From the NCBI GenBank assembly GCA_022606425.2, contig JAHDVF020001307.1, positions 898,001 through 962,000 on the forward strand: a DNA stretch of 64,000 nucleotides, read 5' to 3'. Source of the DNA: Lepidostoma basale (Eukaryota > Arthropoda > Insecta > Trichoptera > Lepidostomatidae). The translations under genes were made by a program, and so were the position numbers. This document shows, one piece after another, positions 28,784 through 39,084 of the stretch. Position 1 is the first letter of the stretch. Each line of letters begins with the position of its first letter. The notes below the pieces were generated by a model. That model made no database searches and was not told where the DNA came from. It worked only from the letters and a program-made list of their open reading frames with translations.

Positions 28784-30524
28784 TAGTGTTGAGTAACTCA
28801 CACATGAGGCACTACAAATGTCCCATACACGAGCGCCAAATGTCCCATCACTACAAAAAATACGTTTGTACCAACTCTAATGCTTTGTCCCAACTCAATT
28901 CTGACACGACTCTAACACATTCTGCCGTATGTCTGTGCAGGCAACACATCAAACACATTACATTACTACATCACTACATATCACTACTCACTACACACTA
29001 TACTGTCTATACTACAATACTACATGGCACTGGTACATTCTGCGGATGGGACATTTTTGTGTTGCCTTTGTTATTTGTGACATTTGTGTTTGTGTGATGC
29101 GTGTATTGCGTCGTTGCGTGCGTCACTAAGTCAGTGTGACATTGGACATAGTTGAAAGTTGGGATATATAGGAACATGCGTGACATGGGAAAGTATCTAA
29201 TAATACTGATAATCAATGTTTCTAATAATGTGAACGCTCGCCGCAATACGGCGCGCGTTAATTTGTTTAACAATAATAATATTTCCCTGTGCATTATGTA
29301 CTTTACGATGTTGGATGATGGATGATGGTCGTTTTTAAAAATTGCAGGGCTACACTCCGACATTTTATGATTTTATTGTTTATTAAAAATATATGTAGGT
29401 ACGTGAAACAAAACCACCACCAAACAAATAAAAAATTTACCAACACCAATGTTCTTTCAAAAAAACTAAACTGTATTTACAGCATGCCACGGATGCTACA
29501 TAAATATCTATTATCCAATTCACCAAACCAAAATGTTTTATCACTAGTATTATTTTCAAATAGTAGGTACGTATGTATTATAAATATACCTACATATTTT
29601 GTAAATGAATACTTTCATGTTCTATTTTAAAACAGAAACACAACTATCAACTTTAACGAAACATAAAATTACAAAATCAAGATGACTTGTACTTGTACAC
29701 ACCAGTTATAAAACGCAACTTAAAAATGAAATTATTTGAAAAATCATGTATCCTGGTATCCGGTCGAGGACACCTGCCAGTCACGAGTCATAACATTCCA
29801 GACGCGTGATATGCACGTGCCATGCGTGCAAGCGCACCCATTTTAGTACTCGACGCGGATCTTTGTACATCAAAACACTGGTTTGCAAAAAAAATCTTTC
29901 TATTTATTAAGCATGATATTTTTTAGAATTGGTGTCTGAATATCAGAGATAAAGCAGAAACATTATGGACGTTAAATTTTTTTGCAAATTTAATTGCGTT
30001 TTGTAAGAAACACGATCGGTGACGTCACCGATGTCATTTCCTATACCACATATTTAAATATAATCCATTGAAAGTAATGCACAATATACATTTAAATGCT
30101 AATTTGTTGTTAAAATAATATAAATTCTTTTATAAATAAAAGTAAAATGATGTCGATATAGGAATCCTACCCTAACGCAATTTGCACGTGATCCCCGTAT
30201 GTCTAGCCCACCGCCGCGCCATGCGCCACCGCGCGGCCGTCAGTACAAATATCACATACACGATACGTCACACCTCACTAAATTTGAGGCACTACATTAA
30301 CACGAACGCCAAATGTCCCACCACTACTAAAAATACGTTTGTACCAGTATGACCGAACAGTATGTAGGTACCTCACTTCCCGACCCCCTACTTAAAGATA
30401 GTAGTCATTCATTCGCATTACGTCACACCTCACTACATTTGAGGCACTACATTGTAGTAAGACATTTCAGTATTTAAGCACCTCATACAAAACTCATTTT
30501 AAAATCGTGTCTTACCCAACACTA
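28784..30524. mobile_element. Non-autonomous hAT-like transposon, 1,741 bp
   Basis: Bounded by an 8-bp target duplication gcgtagac (28776-28783 and 30525-30532). The termini TAGTGTTGAGTAACTCAC and, on the other strand, TAGTGTTGGGTAAGACAC are short inverted repeats starting with the hAT-type TAGNG. Subterminal blocks recur at both ends in the same orientation (tgaggcactac, gcgccaaatgtccca / acgccaaatgtcccacc, aaatacgtttgtacca), typical of transposase-binding regions. No frame longer than 118 codons and no hAT transposase motif was found, so it is probably mobilised in trans. The perfect duplication implies a recent insertion. Confidence 0.85.
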
Positions 30525-30532
30525 GCGTAGAC

Positions 30533-30820
30533 GCGCATGGCTATTTGGACGGCGTTAAACGAGATAGACCCAACCCGCAATAATACATTTTTGAGATTAT
30601 GATTCCAGGGAGACTCACATACGTTGATGTAGGGTACGATTTCCCGCACAGCCTCTGTGGAAGATATTCTTTTTTCAAGGGATAAAAATTCTAATATTTG
30701 TACTATTTGAATTGCGGGGATGCCAGCTTCCCAACAGTCTTTAAATGTGAATAATTTCCCTTTTTTATAAACTTTTTTTTTTAGACATACAGTGGTTATA
30801 CTGTACTCCCATGAGTACAC
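30533..30820 (-). pseudogene. Unidentified coding-like fragment interrupted by the hAT element
   Basis: An open minus-strand frame (102 codons, 30512-30820) includes KGKLFTFKDCWEAGIPAIQI, SLEKRISSTEAVREIVPYIN and NLKNVLLRVGSISFNAVQIA. Removing the hAT element and one duplication copy lets the frame continue from MRVYA on the far side (28776 downwards) for about ten codons to a stop. I do not recognise the family. It could be a decayed LINE or another gene fragment. Confidence 0.4.
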
Positions 30821-30821
30821 T

Positions 30822-31165
30822 ACTCATTCTGGGACAAAAGGACAATTTACATACTTAATAGTAACATACAAATATACTACAATTGTAAACGGAAACATCA
30901 AAACACAGACTTAGAAAATAAAACATCTTACAAAAATATAATACAAAATTACAAAAGCATTAAGGAAATATCAGTAAACAGACATACGAGTACAACTAAG
31001 ACATATTACAAAGTTTACAAAATTATACATAATATTCTATAATCGCCGAGTCGGTATGTTAAGTCAGTTTAAAATTTAATAAAAGGTACTTTTTTAATAA
31101 ATTATTTATTTTCATACCAATAGATATGTACATATTTTGTGATACCACTAAGGTAATCTCTAGGA
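30822..31165. other. Intronic sequence, nothing recognised
   Basis: A-rich, no repeat end identified. Confidence 0.35.
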
Positions 31166-31168
31166 AAA

Positions 31169-31312
31169 AACCGGGCGGGGTGGTTTGAGGGACAGAACGC
31201 TTAGCCCTAATCCGATGGACTTGGTGTTAAATCCTCGAAATGCTTCGCTTCCTTCTTCTAATGAATGAGCTATTATTTCTGCTCACACTGGGATTTTAAT
31301 AATAAAAAAATG
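31169..31312 (+). mobile_element. SINE2, diverged copy
   Basis: Head cgggcggggtggtttgaggg, agaacgcttagcc, a decayed B box (tggtgttaaatcc), then ttccttcttctaatgaatga and gctcacactg. The 3' part is shorter than in the 8487 copy. Confidence 0.7.
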
Positions 31313-31478
31313 TAATAATAATTGACTTACTAATAAATCCGTTTATTTAAATTAATGATAACTTGAACTAAATAATGACATAAAATTGTGTCATTTATTT
31401 ACAGTTCCTTAAGCTGATTTAAATTGTGGACTGCGTTCATTTTCAACTCCCTAATTCAACAATAGGGATGGTTTACGG

Positions 31479-31820
31479 GAAAGGTTCCCAAACATTTCTA
31501 TATCACCGCCCCCCTTACAAGGTCCATCTAGTTATACCAAATATTTAAATACTTTTACACATTATCAATATCTTTAAAAAATCACAAAGTTGAAATTAAA
31601 AAGGTTATTTAATATTTAAACAAAAAAAATACTTAGACGGTTACATCAATTATAATCTGATTCACGAAAAAGTATTTAATTACAATTATTTAAAAAACGT
31701 ACGCCACGCCCGCCCAATTGATTGCCATAACGCCACCCATTTACCTCTGGACCCGCTACCGCCCCATGGAAAGCTCCAGCGCCCACTGAGGGGCGGTACT
31801 GCCTCCATCGGGAACCTATG
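31479..31820. mobile_element. hAT-type MITE, 342 bp
   Basis: Flanked by a perfect 8-bp duplication gtttacgg (31471-31478, 31821-31828). The ends GAAAGGTTCCC and (complement) CATAGGTTCCC form the inverted repeat. One end is GC-rich (cgctaccgccccatggaaag). A second copy in the opposite orientation is at 61620-61967. It has no coding capacity. Confidence 0.85.
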
Positions 31821-31829
31821 GTTTACGGG

Positions 31830-32605
31830 ATACTCATTCACGAGGAGTGCGACCAAAAATAAGTTTCGACGTAATATGTTTACGTGTCAATGAGTTAACG
31901 CACCAATGTTTTTTTTATTTAAATGTTTCATTAAAACATAGTACCGAATAAAAAGTGTTAAGTTACACGTGTACAACAATTTTTAAAAATGTGCGAAAAC
32001 TACAATATATAAACCTGTTTCTTCAAAAACACTGGGTATCTTAAAAAGATTCTAACATTTTGCTGCACCTGCTCCGCTTACTGGGACGACCCGACTATTG
32101 TTTTCGATGCAATCTTCAAATAAGTGACGAATAGAAAATATTTAAATAGAAAATACGAATATCAAATAAGTAACAATGCAAACACTAGAGCCAATAAATT
32201 CCTTGCAGGGTAGAATTACAAAGAGCTGGTAAACATTAGATTTATGACCCCGGACCCAAACGGCTGCACTCACAATAGAGTGGTCACGAAAACATTGTAA
32301 CTCGTGTATTTGTAATATTTTGGGGATTAAAAGTCGCATATTTCATAAAATAAGCTTCTTTAAACTGTCGGAAAATATGTGCCTTATATTTATATAATGT
32401 TTTGTAATAATCATGATTTTTAAAGAGATGTGTTTATTGACTATTTGAGTGTTATTATGGTCACTCTATGGAACAAACAGGTTGTCTCAAAAAATTGAGA
32501 GAAATATTTTTTAAACCCGTTTTCTGATCAAATTAGATAATTGGTTCGATTATACATACGATTTTTAATTTTAATTTCTGAAATTTTAATAAATATATTT
32601 TTTTT
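31830..32605. other. Intronic sequence, no gene recognised
   Basis: AT-rich. Short ORFs (65 codons minus 32142-32339; 65 plus 32541-32738) lack recognisable features. Confidence 0.35.
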
Positions 32606-32619
32606 TTTATATTTTCTTA

Positions 32620-33060
32620 CCCCAGAGTGCAAAGTTTTAAGTTATGTTACCAATCTTAGAACGACCTTATTTCAGTTGGACTTTCTGTGGATTGGTCCCA
32701 TATCATTAAACGCCCAGAATTTACTCCACATCAAATAGTCCCCCACACCAGAGGCCGCAATATATAATATTCCTCCGCACTTGAACACGTCCCTATGATA
32801 TTAGATTTAATCTAAATGTACCACGGTTTGTCATACCGAGTGGCAGCGCGCTAAGGGAGACTCATACTCTCTAACTACTCCACACATAAGTTATTAAGTC
32901 TGTATAATATTTGTCTTAATAATCTTGATTGCTTAGCGTCCATATAATTCTGGAACCACCCATCCCGACACTCCGCTGGCAATGGAACAAATAGGCGTAG
33001 CACATTTTGGGATCGGTCAGATTTCGTATAAAACATCATCACAGTATGTTTCAAATCAAA
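32620..33060 (-). mobile_element. Possible decayed LINE 3' region
   Basis: The minus strand holds SQNVLRLFVPLPAECRDGWF, QNYMDAKQSRLLRQIL and YRLNNL, resembling the C-terminal region of Jockey/CR1-like elements, but no diagnostic motif is intact. Confidence 0.35.
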
Positions 33061-33174
33061 TGAAATCACAAAAAAATAATGAAGGCAGTTTATGTTTTCA
33101 AAAGATATTACAAACAAAAATTTATGTTTAAGCCATCCATTGAGAATTTTGTTTAATTTTAGATCAAATTAAGG

Positions 33175-33350
33175 CGTTAACACTGGAATTCCATAATGAC
33201 GAATTTTTTTGAATAAAATGTTTTTTTTCAGTTTTGATAAAAAAACAGTTTTTTTAATTTTTTGTGTGTTTTAAAGTTTTCAATACCATACAAAAATAAT
33301 GAATTATGTTAAATAAATTGTTTTATTAAAAATTTTATTTTACATAATTA
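33175..33350. repeat. PLE-C terminal fragment
   Basis: Contains aacactggaattccataatg and a T-rich arm matching 11937-11990. The hammerhead part is missing, followed by AT-rich filler. Confidence 0.55.
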
Positions 33351-33354
33351 TTTT

Positions 33355-33575
33355 AAGATTATTTTTGTATAGAATCACGTTTACCACCCATGATCTGTAT
33401 GTCTGTGTTACCAGTCTGTCGATGCCAGCGAGCCTGGTGAAACCGGTCGCTGTCGAAATAAAGCCAAAAGTGGAAGTAGTTAAAAAAATATAATTTTATT
33501 AATTTTTTTTTAAATGAACTTTCATCAAGAGATTTCAGTAAAATCATTTGATTATCTTAAATACGAGTACAAAGT
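33355..33575 (+). repeat. PLE-D right arm with hammerhead-like motif
   Basis: Colinear with the right arm at 16510-16690: tttttgtatagaat, gtgttaccagtctgtcgatg, ccagcgagcctggtgaaacc, ggtcgctgtc, then aaaagtggaagtagtt, and the outer end catcaagagatttcagtaaa. The core is CTGTCGA as in other PLE-D copies, and G12 is preserved. Confidence 0.7.
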
Positions 33576-33599
33576 GTAATAAAAATTAAATTTAACACT

Positions 33600-33720
33600 T
33601 TTTTTTACTTAGTTTAAATCACTTTGTTTGAGTAAGTAGCGCCAGATGGTTTGACTCTGCAGCAAGCTTCCTTAAGGCTTACATAAACTGAAAATAGTGG
33701 TGTTTTATAATTTTATATCT
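33600..33720 (-). repeat. Degenerate PLE-H-like arm
   Basis: Outer sequence aaatcactttgtttgagta and a decayed motif (atggtttgactctgcagcaa, gcttccttaaggctta) resemble the PLE-H layout. The core is no longer convincing. Confidence 0.4.
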
Positions 33721-33724
33721 TTAA

Positions 33725-33888
33725 GTATAATACACGATACTCTCTAAAGTCAATAGTATTTGTCTTCTCAACGTATTTTCACTAATATGAAAGACGTCGA
33801 TCTCCGAAGCGGCCATGTTCAGCAGTTTGACTGCTCTCCTCACCTGCATCACCAAAGGCAGGATGGTTATGCATATTGGAAGATAATA
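33725..33888 (-). mobile_element. LINE-F 3' fragment
   Basis: The minus strand encodes LVMQVRRAVKLLNMAASEID and VFHISENTLRRQILLTLESI, the C-terminus of the LINE-F family. Confidence 0.7.
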
Positions 33889-33889
33889 A

Positions 33890-34408
33890 AATAATGATAG
33901 TGCAAAAATATTTTCTCCTTTAAATACAATTTATTTTTATACTTGGTATCAGCAAGGATTATATCGTATGTTTTCCCCATTTTACTGTGTCCTAAATAAT
34001 CACTTTATTTTCTAATTGGGTTTATAATGTAGCCATGTGCAATGTAAAGGGCATTAGTGTTATTCAAAGGCTAACATGGCGACCTTTGCGCTGTCACTTT
34101 AATATGGTAAGCGCTTCTGAAACTAATTTTCTTTTTATTTTAATAATTAAATTTTCCCACGTTAGTTTTCCATTTTAATTATGCCCGGGACATTGCCGAG
34201 CTGCAAATGGCGCTTTGCATAAAGTTTTCAAAGTTGCACGAACCGTTCCCGCTTCAAAGATTTTGTAAAGCAATTATATACAAAATTAAAAAGCATAAAA
34301 TTTTATAATTAGTACGAACGAATACGTCTTATATCTGTAACTTTTATTGTAATGATTTGTTACGCCTTTGGTAAGGCTCCAATTTAATTTTAAAGTGTGT
34401 TTTTTAGG
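33890..34408. other. Intronic sequence, nothing recognised
   Basis: Includes a slightly GC-richer portion (34180-34250). No gene or repeat identified. Confidence 0.35.
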
Positions 34409-34409
34409 T

Positions 34410-34476
34410 TAAAGTGTGGTAGTCCATTCTTTCTGACTACCCCTTCGGGGAGACGGCGTGATGGTTAGTTAGTTAC
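34410..34476 (+). mobile_element. LINE-A (beta) 3' stub
   Basis: Only the final ~65 bp: aaagtgtggtagtccattct, ttctgactaccccttcgggg, agacggcgtgatggttagtt. Confidence 0.75.
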
Positions 34477-34524
34477 AATTTAAGATGTTATTTAATTAAA
34501 TAATTAAGTAAAATTTATATTGTT

Positions 34525-34622
34525 ACTCTATTCTTCTTCTTCTTTGCTAGCCTTCTTCCCTCCACTGCTGGATATAGGCCTCTTCCAATTTCTTCCACTC
34601 GTCTCTATCTATAGAATTTATT
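34525..34622 (-). mobile_element. LINE-E 3' stub
   Basis: The minus strand encodes DRDEWKKLEEAYIQQWREE and a GAAGAAGAAGAA tail. It is the same end as at 45925. Confidence 0.7.
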
Positions 34623-34739
34623 ATTTAGATATATTCGTCAAATCTAGTAACTGACTCATTTTTTACGATTTATCAAAAAATTAATACCAATTAACAGCTA
34701 ACATTATTTCTATGTATTGTATATAAAATATAAACCAAA

Positions 34740-34818
34740 TTAAAGAAAATATCAGTTTTCCAGAAGTATTATTTTATTTTCTGGGAGTGACGTGTTTTTT
34801 TTTAAATAAATCTTGAAT
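34740..34818. repeat. PLE-E partial arm
   Basis: Contains aaatatcagttttccagaag and tattttctgggagtgacgtg, the inner part of the PLE-E arm. The core is cut. Confidence 0.45.
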
Positions 34819-34844
34819 CATGCCTTATAATTACTAACTAAAAC

Positions 34845-34985
34845 TAACTAACCATCACGCCGTCTCCCCGAAAGGGTAGGCAGAAAGAATGGACTGTCAC
34901 ACTTTTACTGGTGCGGCACTCCATCCTTCCCTTTTCGCCCCGCGGGAGACGCGGTCTGATGGGTTGCGAACCTCATGAACAACCA
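34845..34985 (-). mobile_element. SINE3: LINE-A-tailed SINE-like copy
   Basis: The minus strand shows atgaggttcgcaacccatca with a B-box-like stretch, gcgtctcccgcggggcga, aaggatggagtgccgcacca, then the LINE-A 3' end (gtccattctttctgcctacc to gacggcgtgatggttagtta). The SINE/LINE junction is at the same point as at 13090-13262. Confidence 0.7.
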
Positions 34986-35199
34986 ATGTCAAAATTCTTT
35001 ATAAAAACGATAAAACTAATATAATTTTAACAGCAAAACAGTACAAACGTATTACGTGTCACAATTAACTATTATAAAGTGCGGCAACAGTTAAATTAAC
35101 CAAAACAATTTACTTATACACGAAATATCTCCAAATTTACAGGAGCACCACATGAACCAAACCAAATTTTCAAAATCAGAAAAAAGAAGCTAATAGCCT

Positions 35200-35345
35200 T
35201 ATAATTATCATAGAATATAATGAAACTTCTTTAAAACATACGTTTTCATTCGTATTAATTATTTATTATTAATTTTTACGTCATTATTGTTCAAGAAAAC
35301 AATAAACATATAAAGTTAGATATAGATGAAAAAGTGGTTTTTTTT
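35200..35345. repeat. PLE-E partial arm
   Basis: Matches the outer PLE-E arm: aaaacatacgttttcattcg, attatttattattaattttt, gtcattattgttcaagaaaa. Confidence 0.5.
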
Positions 35346-35399
35346 TTCATTAAAACTATCTTGTCACGGAAAACCGCTTCTCATTATCTACCCTATTAT

Positions 35400-35744
35400 T
35401 TTTTTCTCTATTTTCGTTCTTCTTGTATAAAAAGAAAACTAATTTAATAATATTTTGGACGAATTGTGTATTATTATAGGACCACGTGAAAAGTTTTCCG
35501 CTTTTTTCGGAGAATTCGTATAACGTAGATAATCTAATGGGCGCCGAAAAGTGTTGAGTGTTGACTCAACCGGCGACTTCATTCAATAATGTACTCTCCA
35601 GTGTAATTTAGGAAGTTATTTTGACGAGGATGTGCGAAGTTTCAGGGACTTCTGCACATATATCCACCCGCCTCTACAGTCGGCCATCCACGTTCGGATT
35701 TAATTTGTCTCTCGTGTCTGACACACGAATCTCATTAACAAGTA
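35400..35744. other. Non-repetitive intronic stretch
   Basis: Balanced composition from 35470 to 35720 with no gene recognised. Possibly ancestral intron sequence. Confidence 0.35.
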
Positions 35745-35747
35745 GAA

Positions 35748-35938
35748 ATATTTAGATTTTATTTTTATGAATTAAAATACTTTTTTTCTTCCACATGTTT
35801 CGAAGGCATTACACCTTCATCATCAGAGAACAATCGAAACATATCTAGAAAAATAATCTCAAAAATGGAAGAAAAAAATTGTATTTTCATGTATAAAACA
35901 TCGTCATTATGGAATTCAACAGTGTTAACGCCTTAAGT
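35748..35938. repeat. PLE-C element, one complete arm
   Basis: The minus-strand hammerhead motif is followed by the outer end tcattatggaattcaacagt and gttaacgccttaa. Arms are asymmetric because the second arm lacks the core. Confidence 0.7.
35792..35826 (-). ncRNA. Hammerhead-like motif (PLE-C), intact core
   Basis: The minus strand reads CTGATGA, an extra T, GAAGG-tgtaatg-CCTTC, GAAAC, ACATGT with triplet GTG. GUG is not an efficient cleavage triplet, so cleavage may be impaired. The core and stem II are otherwise perfect. Confidence 0.55.
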
Positions 35939-35939
35939 T

Positions 35940-36045
35940 TTTTTTTATGTATACAACAGGTCGTTTGAACCCTATTACTACATACAATTTATTTTTTAGC
36001 TATTATATTGATTCTCGTGACATGTGATAGGTAGCCAATCTATCG
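35940..36045 (-). mobile_element. SINE1 (tail B) 3' half, cut by LINE-A
   Basis: The minus-strand type B tail (complement tacaacaggtcgtttgaacc) and body up to atctatcgccatttt, where a minus-strand LINE-A gamma copy begins. The SINE 5' half is not found on the other side. Confidence 0.7.
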
Positions 36046-36422
36046 CCATTTTCCCGGAAGCGTAGGCAGAGACGATGGATCGCCATAATGCTCTGTCCTG
36101 GCATACCTCTCGGGATTCCTCTACATTCATACATCGTACCATGCACGCACGTGGATTATTCCGACTTCGAATGTGACCGCCTTTTAGTAATTGATTAATT
36201 TGATCATTCAATGTTTTCCTCGGTCGTCCTCGGCTTCTTTTTCCACTCACGCTGCTTGTGTACAATTTTTTAACCATTCTACTCTCATCCATTCGTTCCA
36301 TATGTCCAAACCATCTCAGGGATTCTTTTTTAATTTTATCCATGATGCGTCATTACATTTCTTTCATATTTCATCGTTCGGTATTCTATCATACAACGTT
36401 TTCCCGCACATTCTTCTTAGTG
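36046..36422 (-). mobile_element. LINE-A (gamma), 5'-truncated
   Basis: The minus-strand frame (36343-35996) encodes DKIKKESLRWFGHMERMDES, RMVKKLYTSSVSGKRSRGRP and RKTLNDQINQLLKGGHIRSR, ending SAYASGK. Before it lie DEI-MKEM and NVLREN-like remnants to 36420. The 3' terminal tail has been lost at the SINE1 junction. Confidence 0.8.
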
Positions 36423-36424
36423 AA

Positions 36425-36690
36425 GAAATATTTCTTTAAGATTTTAATTAGTGAGTACTCTTTTAAGTGCACATCTATATTCTATATTTATGTTGTTAAA
36501 TATAACATCTTTATTCTATATTTAAATAAAACATACCTAATTTCAGTATCTAAGTCGAAAATTTTCGCAATTAAAGCGTGATCGCAATCATGAGAAATCA
36601 AAATGTAAAAAATTAGGTGAAATGCAACCGATGTTTTTTTTTTAATCATTCGAATTATATATTATTTTAATTGATTAACTCATTTATTTA
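36425..36690. other. Intronic sequence, nothing recognised
   Basis: AT-rich filler. Confidence 0.35.
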
Positions 36691-36693
36691 TTA

Positions 36694-36908
36694 TTTTGTT
36701 GAATCCCTCTTTACATCATTGCAGCGCGAGCCATAACGATGTAAATGGTGTAGCTATCATATTGATTCTCGTGACATGTGATCGGTAGCTAATCTTTTAG
36801 CCATTTTATTATCACGTGAATTCTGCATCAGACCAAAGACAGTGTGACGATCACATTGCCATCGTCGGGAATCGAACCCGAGACCTTTGGTATGGCAGTC
36901 AAGGCACG
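36694..36908 (-). mobile_element. SINE1, tail type A
   Basis: Body and B box (gggttcgattcccga in minus sense) are preserved. The tail ends at 36694 with an ATT repeat. The tRNA-like 5' end is lost just before the A box, replaced by ggcagttcacgt. A 31-bp imperfect inverted repeat follows at 36917-36985. Confidence 0.8.
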
Positions 36909-37124
36909 GGCAGTTCACGTAAATATTTGTAAACTTTGTATATCTGCAGATACGACAGATATATTAAGTTTACAAATATGTGCGTGAATGCTAGCCTTAA
37001 TGTAAAGAGTGAATCTCACCCCCCTTAATAAGAGTTAGGTGTGTGATGAAGTTTTAAGCCAACTTCGCGAAATTTGCAGATATAGGCTCAAAATCTAAGC
37101 TATCTCTTTCCTGTATCTTAATTA

Positions 37125-37202
37125 ATGAATCATGGAACTGGTAAAAAAAGATGAAAGTAGAATAAACGCAGTGGAAATGAGATCTCATAGACGAATGTGA
37201 TC
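37125..37202 (+). mobile_element. LINE-A fragment, internal only
   Basis: About 70 bp encoding SWNWxKKDESRINAVEMRSHRRM. Both flanks are missing. Confidence 0.6.
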
Positions 37203-37254
37203 AAAGAGACTCGTTTTTTGACATCCCCTTTGGATAAACGGTTGGCTTGTAAGC

Positions 37255-37642
37255 TAGTATTTAATGTACTTAGGAAATTGAAAATAACTTTGTTTAATCC
37301 ACTAATTATTAAAAAACACAACAGGTTTCGGAGGAAAACTCCATCTTCAGGTGTAAAAATATAATAAAAACAAAACAATGAAAGACTAATATAAAAACGC
37401 ATGTAAAATTCGATACAATAATTCAAATTTTAATTATTATATCGAATTTTAAATGCGTTTTTATATTAGTCTTTCCTTGTTAATTATATTTTTACCCCTT
37501 GATGATGGAGGCATCCTTCGAAACATGTCGTGTTTTTTAATAATTAGTGGATTAAACAAAGTTATTTTCAATTTCCTAAGTATATTACTATGGAATTCCA
37601 CAGTGTTAATAATGCCTTAGCGTTCAATAAGTAGTATTTAAT
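37255..37642. repeat. PLE-B palindrome, second copy
   Basis: Arms of about 170 bp mirror around 37430 (aattcaaatttt / atcgaattttaaatgcg). The left (minus) hammerhead at 37317-37354 keeps CTGAAGA and GAAAC. The right (plus) at 37500-37533 reads TTGATGA, stem II with one mismatch, GAAAC, ACATGT, GTC. The outer end is ggaattccacagtgttaata. Confidence 0.85.
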
Positions 37643-37649
37643 GTATACT

Positions 37650-37905
37650 ATAATTTTAACTATGGATGTATACATAAATTTATGATAGTGAACACGATTG
37701 TTTAGTGGTTTTACTTGGATTTAATTTATAATTTGTTTCACCTTGCGAGGGCATTCTCAAACTGAACCTAATCGCCAAACAGTGTGTCCTTATATTGAAT
37801 TTAGAAATCTTAAGGGTGGGGGTGAAAGTATATAATGAGTTGTTAAATAAAACAATTTTAAGGTTTTTCCTAGAACTGATGATGAGTGATAAGGAATTTT
37901 ACAAC
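37650..37905 (-). repeat. PLE-F single arm
   Basis: Outer ctagtgaacacgattgtttag-like end, tggttttacttggattta, and the motif gtttcaccttgcgagggcat, tctcaaactgaaccta, then gtgtgtccttatattgaatt. It is colinear with the left arm at 58675-58870. Confidence 0.7.
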
Positions 37906-37979
37906 TGAATTTCTAGGAGTTTATGAGGTTCAATACCTCAACCATCATATAAGTAACCGACATTACACCAAGAGATCGC

Positions 37980-38150
37980 TTTAGGAACACCAGAATAAGA
38001 TAGATATAGATATGATATTATAAGATGGAGTAGACATCGAAGGAGGGACTGTTACGGTCATGACCGAAGAATGTACACCACCAGACTCCCCTATATTGAA
38101 CTACATAATCAGCCTCACGGGACTCGTCCTCGTGAAAGACCTCCTAATAG
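37980..38150 (+). mobile_element. LINE-D copy, 5' part of the nested pair
   Basis: Decayed C-terminus: NTRIR, then RWSRHRRRDCYGHDRRMYTT, RLPYIELHNQPHGTRP and RERPPN. It continues at 38983-39080 (RWKDSWDC..) after the inserted LINE-F copy. Confidence 0.7.
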
Positions 38151-38977
38151 TCGTTTACACGAGCAATTGAAACAATTTACTTCAGATATCTAATGGATGA
38201 AGCCCAGCTCGAAAGAGCGTCGACGTCCATGGATCTAGGGGTGTTGTTCGATGCTCGCTTGTCGTTTAGTCTTCACATAACTTCACTATGTAATAGTAAT
38301 ATTCAGGTGCTGAAGCTGCTGTATAACTCTCTGGTGAGAAGTCGGTTGGAATTTAGTTCCATTATCTGGGCGCCGCATGAGGTTCGATATTCCCTGATGG
38401 TGGAGAGGGTGCAGAAAAAAATTCTGCGATACCTCTATCTTAGGGTGTATGGATATTACCTGTGGCTCTTTCCAACTGATTTCTTGCTAGGGATGCTAGG
38501 CTACCAGTCACTAGAGAGGAGACGAGACATTCACTTGGGTGTCCATTTCTTTCGACTGATAGGCGGTTGTATACACAACTCAGAAATCCTGAGTGATGTA
38601 GGTCTGTTCGTCCCTGATAATTATCTTCGACAAAGGGGCCATAGATTGTTTTATCTCCCACGATGCAGAACCAACCTGCCAATGGTTATGCCGGTAGGTA
38701 GAGCAATATATTTGCTTAATCGTATCACCTCGGAGTTTGACATATTTTGTGATAGTTTGGCTCATCTGAGGGAAGTACTATCTTTATTATAATTGTATGG
38801 TATATTTATTTTATTAATTTGTCATGCATCTTATGTTTCTCGCTCTTTTTATTAATCTATTATGTATTACTTATTATTGTGTATCTCTAACTTGTATCTT
38901 TAGTGTATTGGAAAACAAATTCTGTAATGCTTTAGATATGTTTAAAATAAATAAATGAAATGAAATGAAAAAATGAA
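38151..38977 (+). mobile_element. LINE-F (Jockey/CR1-like) inserted into LINE-D
   Basis: Carries a 199-codon open frame (38193-38792): STSMDLGVLFDARLSFSLHI, YNSLVRSRLEFSSIIWAP, LGYQSLERRRDIHLGVHFFR, LPRCRTNLPMVMPVGRAIYL and CDSLAHLREVLSLL. This is the C-terminal domain after the RT in Jockey/CR1-type LINEs. The tail is ataaataaatgaaatgaaat. Flanking LINE-D sequence carries aatag on both sides (38146-38150; 38978-38982), a target-site duplication. It is 5'-truncated with no RT domain. The intact frame implies a fairly recent insertion. Confidence 0.85.
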
Positions 38978-38982
38978 AATAG

Positions 38983-39080
38983 ATGGAAGGACAGTTGGGA
39001 CTGTTGGGACTGATTGCTCCTCTTGTGACTTCAACTCACAGGAGGAGCAATCCTCCGGAGAACAGACCACGTAAGTCTAC
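38983..39080 (+). mobile_element. LINE-D copy, 3' part
   Basis: Continues the LINE-D C-terminus (atggaaggacagttggga, tcacaggaggagcaat, ccggagaacagaccac), with a short duplication of the gaggagcaat region. Confidence 0.65.
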
Positions 39081-39084
39081 AGCA

